The notes beneath the pieces are model-generated. The model was not told the origin of the DNA, searched no databases, and worked only from the letters and a program-made list of their open reading frames with translations. A program made the translations under genes and the position numbers. From Proteus hauseri ATCC 700826 (GTDB taxonomy: Bacteria; Pseudomonadota; Gammaproteobacteria; Enterobacterales; Enterobacteriaceae): a DNA stretch of 64,000 bases. Of this stretch, positions 1-9,416 are shown in pieces (positions within the stretch are counted from its first letter, which is position 1; the number at the start of each line of letters is the position of its first letter). The DNA lies in contig NZ_LXEV01000032.1 in assembly GCF_001654965.1 (NCBI RefSeq), positions 1 to 64,000 on the forward strand. The letters run 5' to 3'.

Positions 1-2613
1 GTACCATGCGAAGTTATTGGCGTTATAACCAAAGAATGATTCCAACTTACCATTCTTAACCTGAGCACTAATGACTTGCCCTGCCGCATTGTATTTCACG
101 TTGTTATGAACAATCGTGATATTGATGGAATGAGTGACAACACCATCACCCGCTTGATTAAAGGTGGCTTGCATCTTCTCCTGAATCATGCCTTCTTGTT
201 TATCAAACTTAGCCTGAACTTGTGTTTTGTTTTCAGCAAAAGCCTTATTTGTGTTAGAGATGGCAGTAGAGTTTGAAATGATATCGGCCTGAGCCTTATC
301 CATTTCCGTACGAATCTCAGTAAATCGCTGACCAAAAGCCTCATCAAGCTTGGTAATTGAAGTTTGAGTTTCTTTAATTGCAGACTTGTTGTCACCAACA
401 GCGGAGTAAATTTCTTTAACTTCCTGTGCCCATGCTTCGATATCCGTTGCACGAGCCTGCCATAGCTCGCGAATGCCAGCTTGAGATTGCCCATGTTTCA
501 CTAACAAACTGCGTGATAGCTGAGAGTCCGCATTACTGAGAATTAGCGCAGTTTCTGAGTTCCAATCAAGCTTTTTACCCAGCTCTTTAAACGCATCTGT
601 TTCTCTAACCGTGTTATCTAAATCATCAAAAATATCTGAAGGCAATGAAACTGGAATACCGGAAGCTTCTATAAATGCAGATTTACCATAGCTATTGATA
701 GTTCTGATATAGAAATAATACGTGTGGCCAGCTTTTAAATTCTCTTGCGTCCAGAAATTTCCTTGACCAACTTTGTTTGTTTTGGTGATTACTTCATTTT
801 CAGAGAGATTAGCGAGTTTTTTCTCACTGAACCAAAACTCAAATGTGTAGCCAAAGACAGCACTATCGCCCTGTTTAGGTGATGCTGTTAAACTGAACAT
901 ACCCGGCGTTATTTCAACACCAATCGGCGCAGGTGGTGCTTGAATAGCAAAATCACTAATAGCAGGTGCAGACATAGCACCGGCGACATTAATCGCTCTC
1001 ACCTCAACACGATAAGTGCCTCTCGTTAAACCATTAATCTCGACCCGTTCACCCGGTACCTGAATAGACTGTATAACCTTGCCATTCTGGAGAATATTAA
1101 CCGTGTTATAGCGAATATCAGATGCCACGTTCTGCCATGATATGTAACCTTGAACGATATCGGTGACAGAAAGCGGAACAAAGGCCAGATTAATAGGCGC
1201 TGCAACGCCACCGGTGGGTAATTTAGTGAATGGAGGTCTAATAAAAGGCTTACCAATCACATCTTCATATAAATAAGCACCGTCTTCTTCAAGTGTTAAA
1301 GATACACCATCTAAAGCATGAAATGTCCATTCTGCAATACGAAACTCAAGACCACTAATATTTAAAGAAGGTAAATCTAATATAACAACTTCACCAGGGC
1401 GATACGCATAACCATCTAAATTCATTGTCAGCTGAACACGCCTACCGGCTTTCTTTTTGCGCAAGTATTGTCGAGCTAATCGCTGTGCTTGATAAGGACT
1501 GGTAACAAAGCGGTAATCAACGTTTTCCCTGATTTCTAAACCATCCTCTTCTATCCATTCATTGACAATAACAGGCGTAAAATCTGTCTTAGTATAGAGT
1601 TGCTCAGCGTCAATAAAAGTACCATACACCGCATTAGTAGCATCTTTCAGCCCCGTTTCAGGGGTGCAAGTTACAGTATCAATGAGTTGTGATTCTGTAA
1701 TAGTTTTCAATGCTGGTCCATAATAGGCGCCAACTTGAATACCGTGTTTTCCTGCCGTGAATGTAGGCTCCGCATTAATACATTTATGCATTGCTTCCAA
1801 TACGCTAGATGGGCTTTCATTTAGATCATAAGCACCATTTAACGTGTATCGGTGCTCCGAGCCATTTTCAGCATTACTTACATTTTCATCGCATAAATCC
1901 GCAGATTGTTTAAAACTTTCAAAATCAATATCGCTATCAGGAACTTTTAAATAATCTCTATAATAATCAAGAATAACTAGAGCACCATTATTCGACCATT
2001 GTGTTTCCCCTGTACGCGGATCGAAGAGTTCTTTACCCCAAATTTCACATTTCACATTGGGTAAACCATAAGGGAATTTTTCTTGGTCAAATGTGAGTGT
2101 CACACGTAACCAAGCCATACCTCGCCCAATCATATCCTCTTTCCATGATGGGCAGTTTTTTAGCATAAAGGGATCAGCATCTTTTCTATCGTTATGTAAT
2201 TCCCACGAAGCCTTGTCACCAAAAGTCTCAATAAGATCATCACCAAGCCAAATTTTTCCCACCCTATCGATAGAATGCCCAGCCAAAGCAAGCGCCAGTG
2301 TGATTTTTTCATTTTCCTCTTGTTCTCCTGGTTCTTCTTCAGCAAAGAAAAGTAATCCAGAAGCAACGGTTTTCCCAACAATGACGGTTTCTGACGCAGA
2401 AGGAGAGCGTAACATTTGCTTGCGTTCGCTAGTGTCACGATAGTCCATTGAGGGAATTTTCGGTTTGAATATTAAAGAGCCAGCAACTTGAACTGCAATA
2501 CCTGCCGACATTAACGCGATGCCTAGTGGTGCGGTGATCCCCCCATTGAATAACCCTGCGATCATCAACCCAGCGCCAACCACTTTTGTAATTAATCCAC
2601 CATTACCACCCAT
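1..2613 (-). CDS. Phage tail-tip / host-specificity protein J-like, C-terminus beyond window edge
   Basis: This gene is read on the minus strand from an ATG at 2613 and stays open to base 1, so 871 residues are visible and the C-terminus is missing. Residues 1-50 are hydrophobic and Gly-rich, as in lambda J and its relatives. A tail-hub-like region follows, then fibronectin-III-like segments around residues 450-650, then a helical, Ala/Gln/Lys-rich stretch (about 700-830) typical of central tail-fibre regions. J-type proteins form the tip of siphovirus tails and contact the host receptor. The gene is the last visible one of the tail operon, and its start overlaps the upstream gene's stop as TAATG. 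The function is inferred from composition, size and position. Confidence 0.85.
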   Translation of the reverse strand, partial: MGGNGGLITKVVGAGLMIAGLFNGGITAPLGIALMSAGIAVQVAGSLIFKPKIPSMDYRDTSERKQMLRSPSASETVIVGKTVASGLLFFAEEEPGEQEENEKITLALALAGHSIDRVGKIWLGDDLIETFGDKASWELHNDRKDADPFMLKNCPSWKEDMIGRGMAWLRVTLTFDQEKFPYGLPNVKCEIWGKELFDPRTGETQWSNNGALVILDYYRDYLKVPDSDIDFESFKQSADLCDENVSNAENGSEHRYTLNGAYDLNESPSSVLEAMHKCINAEPTFTAGKHGIQVGAYYGPALKTITESQLIDTVTCTPETGLKDATNAVYGTFIDAEQLYTKTDFTPVIVNEWIEEDGLEIRENVDYRFVTSPYQAQRLARQYLRKKKAGRRVQLTMNLDGYAYRPGEVVILDLPSLNISGLEFRIAEWTFHALDGVSLTLEEDGAYLYEDVIGKPFIRPPFTKLPTGGVAAPINLAFVPLSVTDIVQGYISWQNVASDIRYNTVNILQNGKVIQSIQVPGERVEINGLTRGTYRVEVRAINVAGAMSAPAISDFAIQAPPAPIGVEITPGMFSLTASPKQGDSAVFGYTFEFWFSEKKLANLSENEVITKTNKVGQGNFWTQENLKAGHTYYFYIRTINSYGKSAFIEASGIPVSLPSDIFDDLDNTVRETDAFKELGKKLDWNSETALILSNADSQLSRSLLVKHGQSQAGIRELWQARATDIEAWAQEVKEIYSAVGDNKSAIKETQTSITKLDEAFGQRFTEIRTEMDKAQADIISNSTAISNTNKAFAENKTQVQAKFDKQEGMIQEKMQATFNQAGDGVVTHSINITIVHNNVKYNAAGQVISAQVKNGKLESFFGYNANNFAWY

Positions 2614-3011
2614 TATTCTACTCTCCACGCTTTGATAGGGTTAATTTGCACGGGTCTAACGCCAATAGAAGTAACGCCCCAATAATTACCCGCCCATACT
2701 ACGGCCATGCTGTCCCCGTCATCACCCTTAAACATGACAAGATCCCCACGCTGTACATAATTAACAGAAATAGATTTAAAGTAGTGGGAAACTGCCTTAT
2801 CAAGTGAGCCAAATTTAGATTTAATAAGGTTGAAGGCTTCTGCTTTGGTTTTGTATTGCCCAAGAAAGAGTTTTATTGGAGAGAAACCACATTGTGCGTA
2901 AATACATTCAGAGGCAAAAATACAACAGTCAAATTCACCCCATGAAAAAGGGCGGCTCATGGCCACCCTTATGGTTTCTGGTAACTGGAGTGTCCAGTTT
3001 GGTTGTTTCAT
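2613..3011 (-). CDS. DUF6950-like tail-tip assembly protein
   Basis: This 132-aa protein sits immediately upstream of the J-like gene. Lambda carries the NlpC/P60-type K protein and I at this place. The segment WGEFDCCIFASECI (about residues 24-37) is the characteristic Cys-containing motif of the short DUF6950 family, which is common in phage tail-tip clusters. It is followed by a conserved GDLVMFKGDDGDSMAVVW stretch. A catalytic Cys within a small NlpC/P60-like fold is plausible but not proven. The stop codon shares one base with the next ATG, indicating translational coupling. A role in tail-tip assembly is inferred from position. Confidence 0.7.
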   Translation of the reverse strand: MKQPNWTLQLPETIRVAMSRPFSWGEFDCCIFASECIYAQCGFSPIKLFLGQYKTKAEAFNLIKSKFGSLDKAVSHYFKSISVNYVQRGDLVMFKGDDGDSMAVVWAGNYWGVTSIGVRPVQINPIKAWRVE

Positions 3012-3030
3012 TCACCCCTCGATAATTTCT

Positions 3031-3498
3031 TTATTTCTTTTCTTGAATTTTTTTAGGAGATAAATTATCTAACCTATCTTGTATTTGGTTAATATCTGAA
3101 TTGTTCTTAATATCCATTCTATTAACTTGCCCCATAGCCATTTGGGTCTCAAACCAAGCATCAGCCCAAACTTTAATAACTTCACCCACTTCACTTATCG
3201 AAAATTTTAGTTTTACTTCTGGTGTTGTTGAATAAGAGTTACCAATAGCAAGTTGTGACATAACAGCTGTGCCGCCTTCAGTTTTCTTTGAGCACAAAAC
3301 CCCTGAATCCGTTGATTCTAATACTATAAAACCTCTCTCATTACAGTAAGTGCTTAACGCATCTTTTACTGATGATTTAGTCGTATTGCTGTATACGCCC
3401 TCCGGCTTGCCTGATGAAGTTACTTTCTTTAATGGTTCTTGGTTAGCGCACCCCGTCATGAAAAAAATAGAAAATATACAAAAGAAATATTTATACAT
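3031..3498 (-). CDS. Prophage lipoprotein in the tail operon
   Basis: The protein has 155 residues and begins with a short signal sequence ending in the lipobox FMTGC (Cys17), so export and lipid attachment are expected. The mature part is polar, with two further Cys residues (about 52 and 69) that could form a disulfide, and ends in a Lys-rich tail. It lies between two tail genes in the same orientation, with gaps of about 20 bases and no visible promoter, so it is probably made late with the virion genes. I do not recognise the family. Phage lipoproteins such as T5 Llp or HK022/N15 Cor block receptors against superinfection, which is one possible role here. A spanin role is unlikely because Rz/Rz1 are present elsewhere. 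Confidence 0.75.
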   Translation of the reverse strand: MYKYFFCIFSIFFMTGCANQEPLKKVTSSGKPEGVYSNTTKSSVKDALSTYCNERGFIVLESTDSGVLCSKKTEGGTAVMSQLAIGNSYSTTPEVKLKFSISEVGEVIKVWADAWFETQMAMGQVNRMDIKNNSDINQIQDRLDNLSPKKIQEKK

Positions 3499-3518
3499 AC
3501 TTCATTACCTTATGAAAA

Positions 3519-4100
3519 TTATTTATAAATAAATGCAGGTGCGTCTTTCTTGCTACCCCAATAAATAGCCCTTTCAGCCATTTGAGCGACATAGCGAAAG
3601 ATACGGTCACCTTGCCTTCTAGATGACCATGATTCATCAGTGAACCTGTCAGGTAAACCGATTGACCATCGTTCGAATCGATTAGAAACATTAACACAAA
3701 CAGCGTTCTCTTCACCAGAAACGACGCTAATTGATGAGATCTGCCCGACAAACAATATTTCTGCTAACAATGGTTTTCCATCTTCCCCAATCGCTACCAT
3801 CATTAATCGCACTTCTCTCCCTCGGCTTTGTTCATTCATCACCATACCGACAAGGGATTTGTCAAAACCAGCTAGTTTAAGCTGTAATTGAGGGGGGCTT
3901 GTTGTCTTGTTTTCATTAAGTTGGCTAATTTCACCAAGACTCCCAACACCTAAATAAGTCTCTCCTGCAATCACAAGTTGACCAACGCCAGTATGCGCAC
4001 AAGTAACCCCTGATTTTAGGTTTAGTCGAGCCGCAAGTACGATATAAGCACCCTCATTGATTGCTTTTACCATACCATCAGAAAATGGATGATATTGCAT
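3519..4100 (-). CDS. Minor tail protein
   Basis: This 193-aa protein is encoded between the next minor tail gene and the lipoprotein. Its stop is followed within 21 bases by the lipoprotein start, and its start overlaps the previous stop by one base (TAATG-type coupling). The sequence is mostly predicted beta structure, with a C-terminal basic segment (SSRRQGDRIFRYVAQMAERA) resembling distal-tail or hub proteins of siphoviruses. I cannot name the family with certainty. Its position between tape measure and tip protein corresponds to lambda M/L, which build the tail tip. No transmembrane segment or enzymatic motif is visible. Confidence 0.6.
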   Translation of the reverse strand: MQYHPFSDGMVKAINEGAYIVLAARLNLKSGVTCAHTGVGQLVIAGETYLGVGSLGEISQLNENKTTSPPQLQLKLAGFDKSLVGMVMNEQSRGREVRLMMVAIGEDGKPLLAEILFVGQISSISVVSGEENAVCVNVSNRFERWSIGLPDRFTDESWSSRRQGDRIFRYVAQMAERAIYWGSKKDAPAFIYK

Positions 4101-4696
4101 TAATACAGTACCTCCTCAAATGAAAGGGTAACATTAGAGTATCCCAACCGGCGATGTTGAAACTTTCCCTGATCGTTGTCTGATAATCGAAAAACTCCAA
4201 AAGGGGCTTTGATGATCACCTCTTCGTTCAATGCAGGTGGCGTTCTGAGCATGGGAGAAATTGAAATAACAGCTCGCCCTTCGTTATCGCTAACAACATC
4301 GGCTACTACCATTTTCAACTCATTCCCAATTGTGAGGCGGTCACCCTGCTGTAAGACGCGCATATTTCGCTTCCAGCCTGATGTTTGTAAAGAGACACCA
4401 GACTGACCGGCTAAAGCAACTTTAGGAATTCCGTACCCTTCTTTCCCTTTTCTGATCCAGCTCGATATTCTCACTCTTCCTGACATACCATCAAGTGCAG
4501 CAACAAGAGCCTCAAGTTTACGTGATTTTTCTTCGCTTAAATTACTAAACGTTAACTCACAGCGCCAACGGCTCCCCGGAAAACGAACTGTTTGACTACT
4601 GCCATTAAACGGAGAGGTGAATGTTTTACTATTACTGAGTAATTGCCAATCTTCATTAATAGGGCATACATCTTCTGGCCATGCTAAAATATTCAT
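4100..4696 (-). CDS. Minor (distal) tail protein
   Basis: This 198-aa protein follows the tape measure gene directly. Its ATG at 4696 abuts the tape-measure stop, and its own stop overlaps the next start. The N-terminus (MNILAWPEDVCPINEDWQLL) and the beta-rich body fit the tail-tip proteins that cap the tape measure in lambda- and HK97-like phages. Such proteins form the ring joining the tail tube to the tip. The assignment rests on gene order and secondary-structure character, because no catalytic motif is present. There is one Cys near the N-terminus, and no signal peptide or membrane segment. Confidence 0.6.
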   Translation of the reverse strand: MNILAWPEDVCPINEDWQLLSNSKTFTSPFNGSSQTVRFPGSRWRCELTFSNLSEEKSRKLEALVAALDGMSGRVRISSWIRKGKEGYGIPKVALAGQSGVSLQTSGWKRNMRVLQQGDRLTIGNELKMVVADVVSDNEGRAVISISPMLRTPPALNEEVIIKAPFGVFRLSDNDQGKFQHRRLGYSNVTLSFEEVLY

Positions 4697-7600
4697 CTAC
4701 ACTCCTAACGTTCTACGTGCAGTTCCATTACTCTGAAAATCTTGCAATATAATCGCTCTTGCTTTTTGTGCACCAGCTTCGGTGCCTTGCTCTGCCGCTT
4801 CTTTCATTGCTTGAGCAAGAACAGCATCACCATTACCTGTCACTGTAATTTGATTTACCACTGTGATATTAACTCCTGATGAAGATGATGTTGTGACTGG
4901 TGTTGAAGGCACCTTTCCAGCCAATGAACCAACAAAACCACCAGAAGCATAGCCCTGTGTCGAATTCATCAAGCGATAAAGATTGCCGATCCCTAATTTT
5001 GCTGTCGCTTCTTTTGTGAAAACAAACTCACCACCATGAACAACGCCTTTAGGTTCAAACTTTCCGCCATGGCCCGTATATCCGCCATACGCAAAAAGTC
5101 CTCCTGGTCCTCCACCAGCATCACCACCGCCAGAAGCTCCGCCCATAAAAAAGCTGGTTCCTGCTTCAATCGCTTTGAAAACCAGCATTTTCATCACCAT
5201 ACGAGTAATGTCAGATATCACAGCATTCGCAAAGTCTTTAAAATTGTCTTTACCAGTTAAAGCAAAATCAGCTAAAGAGTCAGACATATTATTCAAAGCA
5301 TTAGCGGTTACATTTTTAACGTTTTCCATCACATTGGTAGCAGAATCACTAAAATCTGAAAGTCCCTGATTTAGCCCTTCGACTGGATCTAATTTCATTA
5401 ACTCCCGTTTTTGTAATTCGGCATCAATTTTTTGCTTTGTAAGTTCAACATTGCGCTGTAAGTTTGCGAGTTCTTTATCTCCTAAATCAACTTTTGCTTG
5501 TTGATAAAGCAAATCAACCTGCCTCAAGGCATTTAATCGTTCCTGTTCCGCCCTTGATTTTCCTATTAGAGAGGTTTCAAACTGCATTTGCTCAACTTCT
5601 TTACCGCGATCATAAGCAAATTGCGCAACAGAATTAGCACGAGCCATATCATCAATGGCTTTAGCTTTCTCTTTAATAGTTTCGATTGCCTTTGGGTCAA
5701 TCTTTAATATTTCGTCGAATTTTTCTTTATTCTTTTTGATATCGGCAAGTGCAGAATTATATTCATTAAATGAAGATGTGGTGCCATACAGTTGAATACT
5801 CTGTCCATCTGCAATTAATGAAGCTTGTTTTTCTTGTAAATCAGAAAGGAGTTTTGTGTACTGTTTGGCATAATCAATGCTTGATTTTGGCGTTTTAGGT
5901 GGTTTGATTTTTTTAGATTGTGAGGCAAGTTGTGCGTCAATTTCAGCCTGTAACGCTTTATCATAGCCTTGCATATCAGGCGTTACTTTTCTACTAGCGA
6001 GAACATCCTCAGCGTTCAGTTTAGCTAATGCTTCGCCAGTAGCCTTAGCTTTTTCAATAGCTCGGAGAGAGGCATCTATTGATTTTTGAGCATCAGCAGA
6101 TACGATGATTAAAGAATTCGCTGAAAACTGTTGTTGCTCTTGAGTGGCTGAGCGAATAGATTGCGCTAAATTATCAAAAGCAGAACCTTGTAGATGAAGT
6201 TTACCAATTAATTCATCAGATCTAACCGATGCATCATAAATACGACTTGCATAAAGTGCATAGGCATTAGAAACCATTCCATTTTTTTGAACTTCAGCAT
6301 CAAGCAATAATGCCATTTTTTTACGTATAACTTCTAATTCTCTATTCTTTGTTTCAAGATCAGCAGTTACTTGGATTTCGTCCTTCCTTGCCTTAACTGC
6401 TTCCGCTGAAAATGACTCGTAATCTCCTGTATAATAAAAAGAGATGCCTTTATTTGCTCCACCAAAATCTGATGATTTTTTTAAATCCTCTTGTTTTCTC
6501 TTTAGCTCTTCTATTTTTTCAATTTGTGCGTCAAAACTATCAAACAATTTACCTATTGACGCCTGACGCTCTGCGTCACTTAATTTCTTCAATGACTCTG
6601 TTGCAACGTCTAATGATTCGGCATACTCAAGAGCCTTTTGCCTTGATTGTTCAGCTTGCTGTTGCCACTCATAATAAGCCATTGCACCTGCTGTCAATAG
6701 GCCCGTCGCGATCCCTAATGGACCACCAAGAAAAGCAAGCGCCCCTCCAAATCCACGCCCTAATGTTGAACTGGCTCTTTGTGCTGCATTCAGTCGTTGT
6801 ATTGCTAACGTTTCGGCATTTGTAGCCGATACAATAATTGAAGATTGCGCTTTCATTCGCATTCTAATACTACTGCGCTGAGCTTCTGTCTGAGCTAATT
6901 GAAGTTGTGCTTGCAAAGAACGCATCTCAACACGAGCCAATTCTAACTCTGCTGTCATTTTTGCTTGCGTCGCTTTAGCTGCAATCAGGTCTTGTTGGAC
7001 TTTTAATTTTGTTGCTGTAGTTTGCGCATAAGTAGCTTGAGTCCATTTTGTTATTTTTATCACAATAGCCGTAACCGCTAATGCTTCTACTACTTTCATT
7101 ACTTCAGAAAAATTATTAGATAATGCAGATAACCCCATATTTAATAATTGAGTTGCACCAGTACTTTGATTTGTTTCACCAACAAACCTCGTCATTGCAG
7201 ACTGTAAATTAGTAAAGGATTGGCTAACAGTAGTAATGCTAGTGGCAAACTTTTGATCAACAGAGGCTTTCACTCGTTCTAATGATTCAATAATTTTATC
7301 TATCGAGGTTTCACCATCTTGAGCTTTTTGTTTTAACTCTCCCATACTGATCCCCATGCCTTCGGCAATAGCTTGTGCTAAACCGGGGATTTGTTCGATA
7401 ACAGAGTTTAAATCTTGCCCACGTAACCGACCTGCCGCCAATGCTTGACCAAATTGTGTTAAACCCGTTGCTGCAGCTGCTGCGCTGGTTCCAGAAAGAG
7501 AGACGGCTTTAGATACCGTTTCAGTCAGTTCAGCGACTTTTTGCTGGTTAATACCTAATCGTTCTGCATTATCAGAAAAACGCTGATAAACCTGTGCCGT

Positions 7601-7966
7601 AGCATCCAAAGATTGGTAAGTTTTTTGAGCGATGGTATAGACGTCATTGGTTGCTTTATTTAATTCTTGAGTGCTTTTTGTAACTAACTTCAATCTGTTT
7701 TGTAAGTCCGTCCAACCATCGGCATAACTGATCACCTGATGAACAGAAAGTGCGCCTGTCACTACTTTAGCAAAGTTAGCAAATGACGAGGCTGATTTTG
7801 CTGTTTGTGATGCCATGCGTTCTTGTTGAACAGTAATAGACTGCAGGCTCACACGAACACTTTGATTAAATCGTTCTGTTTGATGCTGACTACGGTTAAT
7901 CGCATTGGTGAAACTAGCCGTGTTCAGCGTTAAGTCAATATTTAATGTTCCCAATGCGCCTGCCAT
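4697..7966 (-). CDS. Tail tape measure protein
   Basis: At 1089 residues this is the largest complete phage protein in the window, as expected for the ruler of a long non-contractile tail. An N-terminal tape-measure domain is recognisable around residues 75-260, with the conserved run of Ala and LTQFGQALAAGRLRGQDLN. It is followed by a hydrophobic Gly-rich stretch (about 395-430) and long Ala/Gln/Lys coiled-coil regions. The C-terminus is Gly-rich with ASGGG-type loops and a lambda-H-like end. The protein sets tail length and is injected on infection. It follows the frameshifted chaperone pair, the standard siphovirus order. No frame disruption is seen. Confidence 0.95.
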   Translation of the reverse strand: MAGALGTLNIDLTLNTASFTNAINRSQHQTERFNQSVRVSLQSITVQQERMASQTAKSASSFANFAKVVTGALSVHQVISYADGWTDLQNRLKLVTKSTQELNKATNDVYTIAQKTYQSLDATAQVYQRFSDNAERLGINQQKVAELTETVSKAVSLSGTSAAAAATGLTQFGQALAAGRLRGQDLNSVIEQIPGLAQAIAEGMGISMGELKQKAQDGETSIDKIIESLERVKASVDQKFATSITTVSQSFTNLQSAMTRFVGETNQSTGATQLLNMGLSALSNNFSEVMKVVEALAVTAIVIKITKWTQATYAQTTATKLKVQQDLIAAKATQAKMTAELELARVEMRSLQAQLQLAQTEAQRSSIRMRMKAQSSIIVSATNAETLAIQRLNAAQRASSTLGRGFGGALAFLGGPLGIATGLLTAGAMAYYEWQQQAEQSRQKALEYAESLDVATESLKKLSDAERQASIGKLFDSFDAQIEKIEELKRKQEDLKKSSDFGGANKGISFYYTGDYESFSAEAVKARKDEIQVTADLETKNRELEVIRKKMALLLDAEVQKNGMVSNAYALYASRIYDASVRSDELIGKLHLQGSAFDNLAQSIRSATQEQQQFSANSLIIVSADAQKSIDASLRAIEKAKATGEALAKLNAEDVLASRKVTPDMQGYDKALQAEIDAQLASQSKKIKPPKTPKSSIDYAKQYTKLLSDLQEKQASLIADGQSIQLYGTTSSFNEYNSALADIKKNKEKFDEILKIDPKAIETIKEKAKAIDDMARANSVAQFAYDRGKEVEQMQFETSLIGKSRAEQERLNALRQVDLLYQQAKVDLGDKELANLQRNVELTKQKIDAELQKRELMKLDPVEGLNQGLSDFSDSATNVMENVKNVTANALNNMSDSLADFALTGKDNFKDFANAVISDITRMVMKMLVFKAIEAGTSFFMGGASGGGDAGGGPGGLFAYGGYTGHGGKFEPKGVVHGGEFVFTKEATAKLGIGNLYRLMNSTQGYASGGFVGSLAGKVPSTPVTTSSSSGVNITVVNQITVTGNGDAVLAQAMKEAAEQGTEAGAQKARAIILQDFQSNGTARRTLGV

Positions 7967-8008
7967 AGAAACTCCTTAAAACGATAAAATAAAAGCCCCA
8001 CTAAGGGG

Positions 8009-8281
8009 CTAACGATGAGCTAAAACATTCTGAGTCACGCTATCCCACTCTTCAGCTTCTGTGGGCTTTTTCTGCCACATGGGCATGAAGTCAGTTAGTT
8101 GAGGCGGGGTAGATTTCGGATCGCAATTCGCTATTGCTAAAAGATGAGCCACTTGTGCTATTCGGTAATCCTCTCGCCATAAACCAAAGGGCTGTTTGCG
8201 ATAAAAGGCTTCGTATTCACACAAATGGCTTTCTGGCATTTGTTCTATTTCAGAAAGGGTTTTACCTAATGCCAACGACAA
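8009..8281 (-). CDS. Tail assembly chaperone, T part of a G-T fusion
   Basis: This open frame lies between the upstream chaperone and the tape measure. Its apparent start is a poor TTG without a clear ribosome binding site. Its frame stays open upstream through the end of the preceding gene to a slippery heptamer, so it is most likely made only as the C-terminal part of a -1 frameshift product, like lambda gpGT. The product is acidic and helical (LSEIEQMPESHLCEYEAFYRK), as in T-domain proteins that bind the tape measure. Residues from about 8310 down to 8009 would be appended to the G part. Confidence 0.8.
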   Translation of the reverse strand: MSLALGKTLSEIEQMPESHLCEYEAFYRKQPFGLWREDYRIAQVAHLLAIANCDPKSTPPQLTDFMPMWQKKPTEAEEWDSVTQNVLAHR

Positions 8282-8283
8282 TA

Positions 8284-8697
8284 TTATTTGGAATTGTCGT
8301 CGGTCTGTGAGTTTTTTTCGTTACCTGCCTCCGCATTAAAAACAGCATTAGAGAACCCTTGCCCTAAGCGATTAAGGCCTTTTAGGTCCTCTTCATTTTC
8401 AGCATCAAAAAGTAACTCTCCTTTTTCATCACAGAGTTTAAAGGCCAGCATACGTGCCACATCAAACTCGTCATAAACACGGTTCACTGCTTCATTGAAT
8501 TGATCCGAATCCTCTTCGTCTAAATAAATATCTTGCTCTTCTGCAAGCTTAATCTTTATTTGACGTAATTTTCGCTGAATGTAATTCATGGTGCCAACAT
8601 CCAGTTCTTTAACATAAAAGGTATTATCTAGATAAGTAAAAGGAGTAATTTTAAGTGCTTGATTTAACACCAACTCACGTAATAATGCGCTTGACAT
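8284..8697 (-). CDS. Tail assembly chaperone (lambda gpG-like)
   Basis: This 137-aa acidic, helical protein lies between the tail tube gene and the tape measure. The position and length match lambda gpG and HK97 equivalents, which coat the tape measure during tail assembly. Near the 3' end the reading frame passes through a classical slippery sequence (minus-strand 8317-8311), so a minority of ribosomes should shift into the -1 frame and make a longer G-T protein. The unshifted product ends shortly afterwards in a hydrophilic tail (NEKNSQTDDNSK). The function is assigned from position, size and the frameshift signal together. Confidence 0.85.
   Translation of the reverse strand: MSSALLRELVLNQALKITPFTYLDNTFYVKELDVGTMNYIQRKLRQIKIKLAEEQDIYLDEEDSDQFNEAVNRVYDEFDVARMLAFKLCDEKGELLFDAENEEDLKGLNRLGQGFSNAVFNAEAGNEKNSQTDDNSK
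8311..8317 (-). promoter_or_regulatory. Programmed -1 ribosomal frameshift slippery heptamer (A AAA AAC)
   Basis: On the minus strand the upstream chaperone frame reads GAA AAA AAC, giving the classic heptamer A AAA AAC. The -1 frame is open from well before this site through to the stop at 8009, without an intervening stop codon, so a shift here fuses the two chaperone frames. Lambda G/GT and most siphovirus tail chaperones use such a shift. I did not identify a clear downstream stem or pseudoknot by eye. Confidence 0.85.
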
Positions 8698-8705
8698 AGT
8701 GCCCC

Positions 8706-9407
8706 TTATTTCGTTTTGCTAAGATTAGTTTTTTGTACAGAAGCTAAAGGAGCATTTAAATAGTCACGACCAGACAATTTAATCGACACACCTGAGTCCA
8801 TCATCTGTCCAACGCTCCCCTCAATGTTCATCCCTGTTTCTATTGAGCCGAAGTAGAACATGGCGCCTTCATCGCGAGTGAGCACCATTTTTACAGCAAA
8901 TTTTTCTTTGCTATTTTCATACTTACGTAATAATCGCTGAACAGCGCTAGAGCTATACTGCAAGAAGAACGTTAATTTAATTGAGCCGTATTCAGTGTCA
9001 CCCGACTCATATTCTTTGCCGTCACTACAAATTGTCGTCACATCAATTTGTTCAGTTGTTGAGCCATCTTTACTGAAGCTTTTTACGGCACAGAAATTAT
9101 TTGACCATTGAATTCGTTGTGCTTTTGCTTCGGTGAAATCGGTGGGTAATGTTTTCTCGCTCCAATCCACTTCATCACACAACGTCACCTTATCACCTTC
9201 AACACTGGCGACAGGAAAACGCCCATCGAGTTCGCCTAAACCTGATAACACAATCATGTCATCAGCTTTTAATTTACTTCCTTCAATGGTGAGCGTGGCA
9301 GGAGAGAGTGTCGCAGCAGTAATGCTAACCTCTTCACCTAATCCTGTTTGAACAAACAGCTTCGTGCCAAGGAAGGGAGTTGCTTTATGACTTTTTTGCT
9401 TTGCCAT
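8706..9407 (-). CDS. Major tail tube protein
   Basis: This 233-aa protein lies between the tail terminator gene and the tail chaperones, where lambda V and HK97-type tail tube proteins are encoded. The sequence is beta-rich and Gly/Ser/Thr-rich, with no hydrophobic membrane segment. The central part carries a small beta domain (VLSGLGELDGRFPVASVEG, about residues 52-70). The C-terminal half contains the usual tube-protein pattern of alternating charged and hydrophobic residues. Hexameric rings of this protein stack to form the tail tube. Assignment is by order and character, and no frame disruption is visible. Confidence 0.85.
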   Translation of the reverse strand: MAKQKSHKATPFLGTKLFVQTGLGEEVSITAATLSPATLTIEGSKLKADDMIVLSGLGELDGRFPVASVEGDKVTLCDEVDWSEKTLPTDFTEAKAQRIQWSNNFCAVKSFSKDGSTTEQIDVTTICSDGKEYESGDTEYGSIKLTFFLQYSSSAVQRLLRKYENSKEKFAVKMVLTRDEGAMFYFGSIETGMNIEGSVGQMMDSGVSIKLSGRDYLNAPLASVQKTNLSKTK

Positions 9408-9416
9408 ATCAATATC

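Noticed and set aside
6412-6825. 137-codon plus-strand open frame inside the tape measure gene
   Set aside because: It is antisense to a well-supported long gene, has no ribosome binding site, and its composition is the mirror of the coding strand.
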